A DNA stretch of 64,000 bases from positions 434,189 to 498,188 of the forward strand of contig NZ_VUJW01000001.1 of assembly GCF_008373765.1 (NCBI RefSeq), given 5' to 3'. Below are positions 59,096 through 64,000 of the stretch, in pieces. Positions within the stretch are counted from its first letter, which is position 1. Every line of letters starts with the position of its first letter. Source of the DNA: Nocardioides antri. GTDB taxonomy: Bacteria; Actinomycetota; Actinomycetes; Propionibacteriales; Nocardioidaceae. Below the pieces are notes generated by a model. The model did not search any database. It was not told the origin of the DNA and was given only the letters and a program-made list of their open reading frames with translations. The position numbers and the translations under genes are program-made.

Positions 59096-59499
59096 TCCGT
59101 GACGGTGGGCGGCTCGGTCATGAACGGCCGGACCTCGAGCCACTCGTGGATCGGCTTGCCGCCGGCGCCCGGCGCGGCGGACAGCTGGCCGGCCAGCTCG
59201 AGCGCACGGTCGTAGGTGTCGACGTCGATCACCATCCAGCCGGCGATCAGGTCCTTCGTCTCCGCGAACGGGCCGTCCGTGACCGGCGGTCGCCCCTCGC
59301 CGTCGAAGCGCACCCAGGCGCCCTCGGGGGCGAGCGCCTGCGCGTCGACGAACTCGCCGGTCTGCACGAGCCGGTCGGCGAAGTCGCTCATGAACCGGAT
59401 GTGGTCCGAGACCTCCTCCGGCGTCCACTGGTCCATCGGCACGTTGTTGACCGGGTCCGGCGCGCCTCGGTAGTGCTTCAGCAGCAGGTACTTGGCCAT
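59092..59499 (-). CDS. DGPF (YCII-related) domain protein
   Basis: 135 aa. The domain hallmark VTDGPFAETKDLIAGWMVIDVDTYDRALELA is present, with MAKYLLLKHYRGAP at the N-terminus. The fold is a ferredoxin-like alpha-beta barrel of uncertain activity. GAGGAGA precedes the ATG at 59499. It is the partner and probable target of the ECF42 sigma factor encoded immediately after it. Confidence 0.9.
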   Translation of the reverse strand: MAKYLLLKHYRGAPDPVNNVPMDQWTPEEVSDHIRFMSDFADRLVQTGEFVDAQALAPEGAWVRFDGEGRPPVTDGPFAETKDLIAGWMVIDVDTYDRALELAGQLSAAPGAGGKPIHEWLEVRPFMTEPPTVTE

Positions 59500-59619
59500 C
59501 TGTCTCTCCTCGGTGTGGTGCGGCCCATTCTGGCCGCGCTCGACGAGGAGACGGAGCCGCCGTGGCCTTCTCGACATCGGCCCGGAAGTTTTTCTCCGGC
59601 CTCTACTAGGGTGAGGAAC

Positions 59620-60009
59620 ATGGCGACGGTCGTGATCGGGTACGTCCCGAAGCCGGAGGGCGATGCTGCCCTGCTGGCCGGGATCGAGGAGGCTCGGCGC
59701 CGCGACGCGCGGCTGGTCGTCGTGCACGCGCTGCTCGACCACGACCGGGCTCCTTCCTACCTCACCGAGGTGGAGACCGCGCTCGGCGAGTCCGGGCTCG
59801 AGCACGACCTCCGGGTCGTGGAGCGCACCGACGACGCCTCCGACGACCTCGTCGACGTTGCGGAGGAGGTGGACGCCGACCTGATCGTGATCGGGCTGCG
59901 GCGCCGGTCGCCGGTCGGCAAGCTCATCCTCGGCTCCAACGCCCAGCGCGTGCTGCTCGACGCCCCGTGCCCGGTCCTGACGGTGAAGCCGCGGACGGGG
60001 CGGCATTGA
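59620..60009 (+). CDS. Universal stress protein A-like protein
   Basis: 129 aa single UspA domain. VVIGYVPKPEGDAALLAGIEEA begins the fold, and the ATP-loop G-x2-G-x9-G(S/T) is seen as GLRRRSPVGKLILGSNAQRVL. Acidic residues follow the strand VEEVDADLIVIG. TAGGGT at 59607-59612 lies 7 nt before the ATG, with GAGGA between, so either leaderless or SD-led initiation is possible. Its stop overlaps the sulfurtransferase start by TTGA. Confidence 0.88.
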   Translation: MATVVIGYVPKPEGDAALLAGIEEARRRDARLVVVHALLDHDRAPSYLTEVETALGESGLEHDLRVVERTDDASDDLVDVAEEVDADLIVIGLRRRSPVGKLILGSNAQRVLLDAPCPVLTVKPRTGRH

Positions 60010-60833
60010 GCGCGGGCCCGCTGGTCGACGTCCCCACGCTCGCCGACCTGCTCGGCACCGTGTCCGTCCTCGACGTCCGCTACCGAATGGGCGGCGGGCC
60101 GGCTGGTCCTGGCGAGTACGCCGCGGGTCACGTGCCCGGCGCGTCGTACGTCGACCTCGACACCGCCCTCGCTGCCCCGCCCGGCGCCGCGGGTCGGCAC
60201 CCGCTGCCGGACACCGCGGTGTTCGAGGCGGCGATGCGGGCCGCGGGGGTCTCCGGCGACCGTCCGGTCGTCGTCTACGACGACTGGGCCGGCCACGCTG
60301 CCGCTCGCTGCTGGTGGCTGCTGCGCTACCACGGGCATCCGGACGTGCGCGTCCTCGACGGCGGTTGGTCGGCGTGGGCCGCAGCGGGCCAGCCGGCCGA
60401 GACCGGGCCGGGCCCCGACGTGGAGCCGGGCTCCTTCACCGCGAGGCCGGGAGCGGCGCCGATGGTGACCGCCGACGACGTCGGCTCGGTCGACGTGCTG
60501 GTCGACGCCCGCGCGGCCGTGCGCTACCGCGGTGAGAGCGAGCCGATCGATCCCGTCGCCGGCCACATCCCGGGAGCGGTCAACGTGCCGACGTCGCTCA
60601 ACCTGGGGGAGGACGGCCGGTTCCGCCCGGCGGCCGAGCTCCGGGAGGTCTACACCGCCGTGGGCGCGACGGAGGGCGCGAGGGTGGCGGCGTACTGCGG
60701 CTCCGGGGTGACAGCGGCACACGACGTGCTCGCCCTCGAGGTAGCGGGCATCACCGCCGCGCTCTACCCCGGCAGCTGGAGCGAGTGGATCGCCGACCCG
60801 TCACGACCGGTCGCGACGGGCGACACCCCCTGA
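60006..60833 (+). CDS. Sulfurtransferase with two rhodanese domains
   Basis: 275 aa from TTG 60006. The inactive N-terminal rhodanese domain (about 8-130) has SVLDVRYRMGG and VVVYDDWAGHAAARCWWLLRYHG. The C-terminal domain (about 145-265) carries the persulfide cysteine in YCGSGVTAAH. The loop CGSGVT fits thiosulfate or 3-mercaptopyruvate as donor; which one is not clear. It is coupled to the universal stress gene by overlapping stop and start. Confidence 0.9.
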   Translation: MSAGPLVDVPTLADLLGTVSVLDVRYRMGGGPAGPGEYAAGHVPGASYVDLDTALAAPPGAAGRHPLPDTAVFEAAMRAAGVSGDRPVVVYDDWAGHAAARCWWLLRYHGHPDVRVLDGGWSAWAAAGQPAETGPGPDVEPGSFTARPGAAPMVTADDVGSVDVLVDARAAVRYRGESEPIDPVAGHIPGAVNVPTSLNLGEDGRFRPAAELREVYTAVGATEGARVAAYCGSGVTAAHDVLALEVAGITAALYPGSWSEWIADPSRPVATGDTP

Positions 60834-60851
60834 CGGTCTCGATCCAGCCGG

Positions 60852-62921
60852 CTACCAGTGGACGCCCGGGAAGAGGCGTGCCATCAGGATCTGCTCGGAC
60901 TCGCGCCCGCCCGCCACGGGGACGTCGGCGACGACCTCCGGCGCCGGCGTGGGCTGGGCGTCCGACGGGCCCGCCTTCGCCTTCGCCGCGGCGCTGTCGG
61001 GGAAGACCTGGTAGGCGAGGTTCAGGATCCGGAAGGCCGCCTTCGGGGCGAACGTGTGGGCCACCGCGCCGGCGTTGCCGGCGAACGTGTTGATCTCGTG
61101 GGGCTTCTCGACCATCGCCCGGACCACCAGGTCCGCGGCCTGGGCGGGGGACAGGGTGGGGAACTTGTCGTACATCTTCGTCGGCGCGATCATCGGCGTC
61201 CGCACCAGCGGCATGTGGATGTTGGTGAAGGAGATGCCGTGGCCGACCACCTCGGACGCGACGACGTTGCTCCAGGAGTCGAGCGCGGCCTTCGAGGCGA
61301 CGTACGCCGAGAACCGCGGCGGGTTGGTCTGGACGCCGATCGAGCTGATGTTGACGATGTGGCCGGACTTCTGCTCGTGCATCTTCGGCATCAGGCCCAT
61401 GATCAGCCGGATCGCGCCGAAGTAGTTGAGCTGCATGGTGCGCTCGAAGTCGTGGAACCGGTCGTGCGACAACCGCAGTGACCGCCGGATCGACCGGCCG
61501 GCGTTGTTGACGAGGAAGTCGACCGTCGGCAGCTCGCTCGAGAGCCGCGCGCACAGGTCGTCGATCGCCCGGAGGTCGGACAGGTCGCAGGGGAAGACGT
61601 AGGCCTGGCCGCCGCGCATCTCGATCGTGGCCTTGGTCTCCTCGAGCTTGTCCTTGCCGCGCGCGACCAGCACCGGGATGCCGCCTGCCTGGGCAACCTT
61701 GAGCGCGGTCACCTTGCCGATGCCGGAGGAGGCGCCGGTGATGACGACGTGCTTGCCCTTGAGCGCCGCGCGGTTGCGCCTGTCGCGCCCGGTCGTGTCG
61801 TCGAGGTTCTCCTCCCAGTACGACCACAGGGCGCGGGCGTAGGACTCGAGATCGGGGACCGCGATCCCGCTGCCGGCCAGCGCCTTCTCCGTGATCCGCG
61901 AGTCGAAGACCGAGGGGAACGACGTGTGGCCCACGACCTCGGCGGGGATGCCGAGCCGGCCGAGCGTCTGGTCGAGCATGATCTTGGCGGGAGCGGTCCG
62001 GACCGCGGCGCTGAACAGGTTGCTGGGCCGCAGCGGCCGGGGGAGCAGCCGGGTGGCGCCGCCGGTGACGTTGCGGTCGATCGGCGTCGCGAAGCGTGGG
62101 GCGCCGGCCGCCGCGCAGAACGCGTTGATCATGTCGACCACGGGCTGCGGCTCGGGGTTGACCAGGTGGAACGCCTCGCCGTTTCGGTCGGGCAGGTGGG
62201 CGATGTGGTCCATCGCCTTCGCGACGTAGTCGACCGGAACCAGGTTCGTGTCACCGAGGTCGACGCCGACCAGCGGCAGCCAGCCGGGCAGGTTGTCGCG
62301 CATCCGCTTGATCATCGGGAAGAAGTAGTAGGGCCCGTCGATCTTGTCCATCGCGCCGGTCTCGGAGTGACCGACGACGATGGCGGGGCGGTAGATCCGC
62401 CACGGCACCGGCGACTCCTCGCGGACGATCTTCTCCGACTCGTACTTCGTCCGGTGGTACGGCGAAGGCAGCGGCTGCCCCTCCTCGAACATGGTCTCGT
62501 CGAAGTGGCCGTGGTAGTCGCCGGCGGCCGCCACCGACGACACCTGGTGGAAGCAGCCGACGTCGAGCGCCGACGCGAGCGCGAGCGCGTTGCGGGTGCC
62601 GCCGACGTTCATCGCGTCGTTGGTGGCGTCGTCCGCGGTCATGTCGTAGATCGCCGCCAGGTGGAAGAAGTGGTCGATCTTCCCCGCGTGCTCGGCGACC
62701 CAGTCGGCGTCGACGCCGAGGCCCGGCTCCCGCAGGTCGCCGACGACCGGGACGACGCGAGAGGACCCCGCGCCGCCGGTCCACTGGGTGATCAGCGTCT
62801 CCATCCGGTGGAGCGACGACTGCCGGACGAGCACGAAGATGGGCCCGTCGCGGTGGTCGACCAGCTCGCTGACGAGGAAACGGCCGATGAAGCCGGTGGC
62901 ACCGGTCACGAAGGAGGACAT
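60852..62921 (-). CDS. Two-domain short-chain dehydrogenase, fatty acyl reductase-like
   Basis: 689 aa. Residues 1-360 are an extended SDR with GATGFIGR at 7-14 and catalytic Tyr155/Lys159 (SPYHRTKYESEK). Residues about 385-640 are a classical SDR with GASSGIG at about 395, NNAG and catalytic Tyr/Lys in YVASK near 540. The order matches mycobacterial AcrA1 (Rv3391), which reduces fatty acyl-CoA. It would supply long-chain alcohols or aldehydes, for example for waxes. TACTCT lies 7 nt before ATG 62921. The final 40 residues are a Pro/Ala tail. Confidence 0.85.
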   Translation of the reverse strand: MSSFVTGATGFIGRFLVSELVDHRDGPIFVLVRQSSLHRMETLITQWTGGAGSSRVVPVVGDLREPGLGVDADWVAEHAGKIDHFFHLAAIYDMTADDATNDAMNVGGTRNALALASALDVGCFHQVSSVAAAGDYHGHFDETMFEEGQPLPSPYHRTKYESEKIVREESPVPWRIYRPAIVVGHSETGAMDKIDGPYYFFPMIKRMRDNLPGWLPLVGVDLGDTNLVPVDYVAKAMDHIAHLPDRNGEAFHLVNPEPQPVVDMINAFCAAAGAPRFATPIDRNVTGGATRLLPRPLRPSNLFSAAVRTAPAKIMLDQTLGRLGIPAEVVGHTSFPSVFDSRITEKALAGSGIAVPDLESYARALWSYWEENLDDTTGRDRRNRAALKGKHVVITGASSGIGKVTALKVAQAGGIPVLVARGKDKLEETKATIEMRGGQAYVFPCDLSDLRAIDDLCARLSSELPTVDFLVNNAGRSIRRSLRLSHDRFHDFERTMQLNYFGAIRLIMGLMPKMHEQKSGHIVNISSIGVQTNPPRFSAYVASKAALDSWSNVVASEVVGHGISFTNIHMPLVRTPMIAPTKMYDKFPTLSPAQAADLVVRAMVEKPHEINTFAGNAGAVAHTFAPKAAFRILNLAYQVFPDSAAAKAKAGPSDAQPTPAPEVVADVPVAGGRESEQILMARLFPGVHW

Positions 62922-62934
62922 GCAGGGCAGAGTA
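62922..62934 (-). promoter_or_regulatory. Leaderless -10 element of the two-domain SDR
   Basis: TACTCT (62929-62934 on the minus strand) is followed by seven bases and ATG, with no ribosome-binding sequence. Confidence 0.45.
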
Positions 62935-62981
62935 CGCCGATCCGGGGATGCCGTGATCCCCGATCGACCAGCGTCTCAGAA

Positions 62982-63890
62982 CTACTGGTCGCTGCCGCCG
63001 AACATGATCTCGTCCCAGCTCGGGACCGACGCGCGGCCGCGTTTCTTGGCCACCGGACGGCGGTGCTTGGACGGGTCGACAGCGGTCTCCCCCGTCGCGG
63101 CGACCGGGTCGGCGACGGCGTCGGCCGAGGTGTCGCGCAGCGGGTCGTCGTAGGTCGGACGCAGGGCAGGCGCGTCCACCATGGCCTCGGCGGCCTCGCC
63201 CGTCACCAGGTCGAGGGCGTCGTCGCCCAGCGGAAGCTCGTCGGCGGGGACCGCGGCCAGTCGGCGCTCGCGCACCTGCTGGAGGTCGTCGGGGCGCGGG
63301 CCGGCGACGACCATGAGGTCGCCGACCAGCCACTTCGCGTCGTCGTTGTCGGCGACGACATAGTTGCCGGGCGCGTCGTAGGTGAACCGCGCGGTGCCGG
63401 AGCGCTGGGTGGTCTCGAACGCGCCGGTGAGCTCCCAGCGGCCGTCGTCGCGGCGGAAGGCGTCCCACTCGACCTGCTCGGCCTTCGCCCGCTGCATCGC
63501 CAGGTGGGCACTGACGGCGTCGCCGAGCGCACGCGTGCCGGAGCCGGAGTCGCCGGCGGGCCGACGGAGGGAGGACCGCTGGGCGCGCTCGGCCACGTGC
63601 TGGCGCTCGGCCAGCACCGGAGCCACGAACGACATGATCGCGTCGACCGTCGTCCCCGCCGCGGTGGCGACCGCCTCGGGCGTCTCGCCTGCTCGGATCC
63701 GGACCTGGATCTCGCGGGGGCGGAGGGTGCTCGTCATCTGGATCTCCAACTGTCCGATGCGGGTGGTCTCGCCACGGAGCGCGGCGCGCAGTGCAGGGGT
63801 GATCTGGAGGGTGAACTCCTCGCCCTGCCTGCCCACGAGGAGCAGGCGACGTCCGTCGGCGCTGACGCCTGCGAGGTCGAGGTGCGCCAT
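62982..63890 (-). CDS. sepH: Septation protein SepH (DUF3071)
   Basis: 302 aa. The N-terminal DUF3071 domain (LDLAGVSADGRRLLLVGRQGEEFTLQIT, LRPREIQVRIRAGETPEAVATAAG) contains a helix-turn-helix. A variable linker leads to the conserved end RASVPSWDEIMFGG. SepH binds FtsZ and promotes Z-ring assembly in Actinobacteria. GAAGGA lies 6 nt before ATG 63890. The last 110 bases of the window, upstream of this gene, show no further gene. Confidence 0.92.
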   Translation of the reverse strand: MAHLDLAGVSADGRRLLLVGRQGEEFTLQITPALRAALRGETTRIGQLEIQMTSTLRPREIQVRIRAGETPEAVATAAGTTVDAIMSFVAPVLAERQHVAERAQRSSLRRPAGDSGSGTRALGDAVSAHLAMQRAKAEQVEWDAFRRDDGRWELTGAFETTQRSGTARFTYDAPGNYVVADNDDAKWLVGDLMVVAGPRPDDLQQVRERRLAAVPADELPLGDDALDLVTGEAAEAMVDAPALRPTYDDPLRDTSADAVADPVAATGETAVDPSKHRRPVAKKRGRASVPSWDEIMFGGSDQ

Positions 63891-64000
63891 GCTCCGTCCT
63901 TCCGGACCCGTCGCCGGGCCCGTCGTGCTCCTGGTTGATGTTCTCCGGTGGGCCGAGACTACGCCCGGGGACCTCCCGGATCCGGTTGCGTCTCCGGCGT

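Overview
The window is a GC-rich, gene-dense actinobacterial chromosome segment. SepH, PdtaR/ANTAR, an AftD-like protein, DUF2613, DUF4192, an ECF42/DGPF pair, GTG and TTG starts, and many starts with a -10 hexamer only 6-7 nt upstream all fit Actinomycetota. Nocardioidaceae (Nocardioides-like) is my best inference from gene content and order; no rRNA marker is present to prove it.

Layout. 1-5.9 kb: end of a tryptophan cluster (small membrane proteins, trpC-trpB-trpA), then a SCO1-type copper chaperone and lgt. 6-12.3 kb: gltB-gltD, glutamate synthase, with an unusual tandem 70-bp repeat at the junction. 12.3-16.2 kb: pyk, a DUF427 gene, a free-standing LAGLIDADG-type gene, a short tRNA with anticodon CAA, and the ANTAR response regulator. 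16.3-21.3 kb: a complete livJHMGF branched-chain amino acid ABC transporter. 21.3-23.7 kb: a polar amino acid ABC transporter on the other strand. 23.8-28.4 kb: GNAT, an unknown secreted protein, a hotdog thioesterase and polA.

28.6-43.5 kb is a cell-surface glycan locus: a Wzx/MATE-like flippase diverging from an AftD-like giant membrane protein, two coupled multi-pass membrane proteins, a DUF2613 peptide, GT2, GT4, a DUF3068 (PorA-like) protein, then an HHxxxDG acyltransferase and two methyltransferases on the minus strand. It looks like a unit that builds, exports and decorates a surface polymer; the polymer is unknown.

43.6-54.8 kb holds rpsA with a strong terminator, a GlxA-type AraC regulator diverging from a 36-aa membrane peptide over a symmetric operator, an SGNH hydrolase, an AMP-ligase/coaE pair sharing overlapping -10 elements, a group 2 sigma factor, an S9 peptidase, a gene-free stretch that appears to encode a structured RNA, and dinB. 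54.9-64 kb holds DUF4192, a GCS2 ligase, a hypothetical, ECF42 plus DGPF, a universal stress protein, a sulfurtransferase, a two-domain SDR and sepH.

The most unusual items are the two identical tandem repeats between gltB and gltD (each with a hairpin, a Shine-Dalgarno site and a 25-codon frame that copies the gltB/gltD stop-start overlap), the candidate structured RNA near 53.15-53.36 kb, the four-half-site operator at 45.33-45.40 kb, and the class I tRNA with a leucine anticodon next to a homing-endonuclease-like gene.
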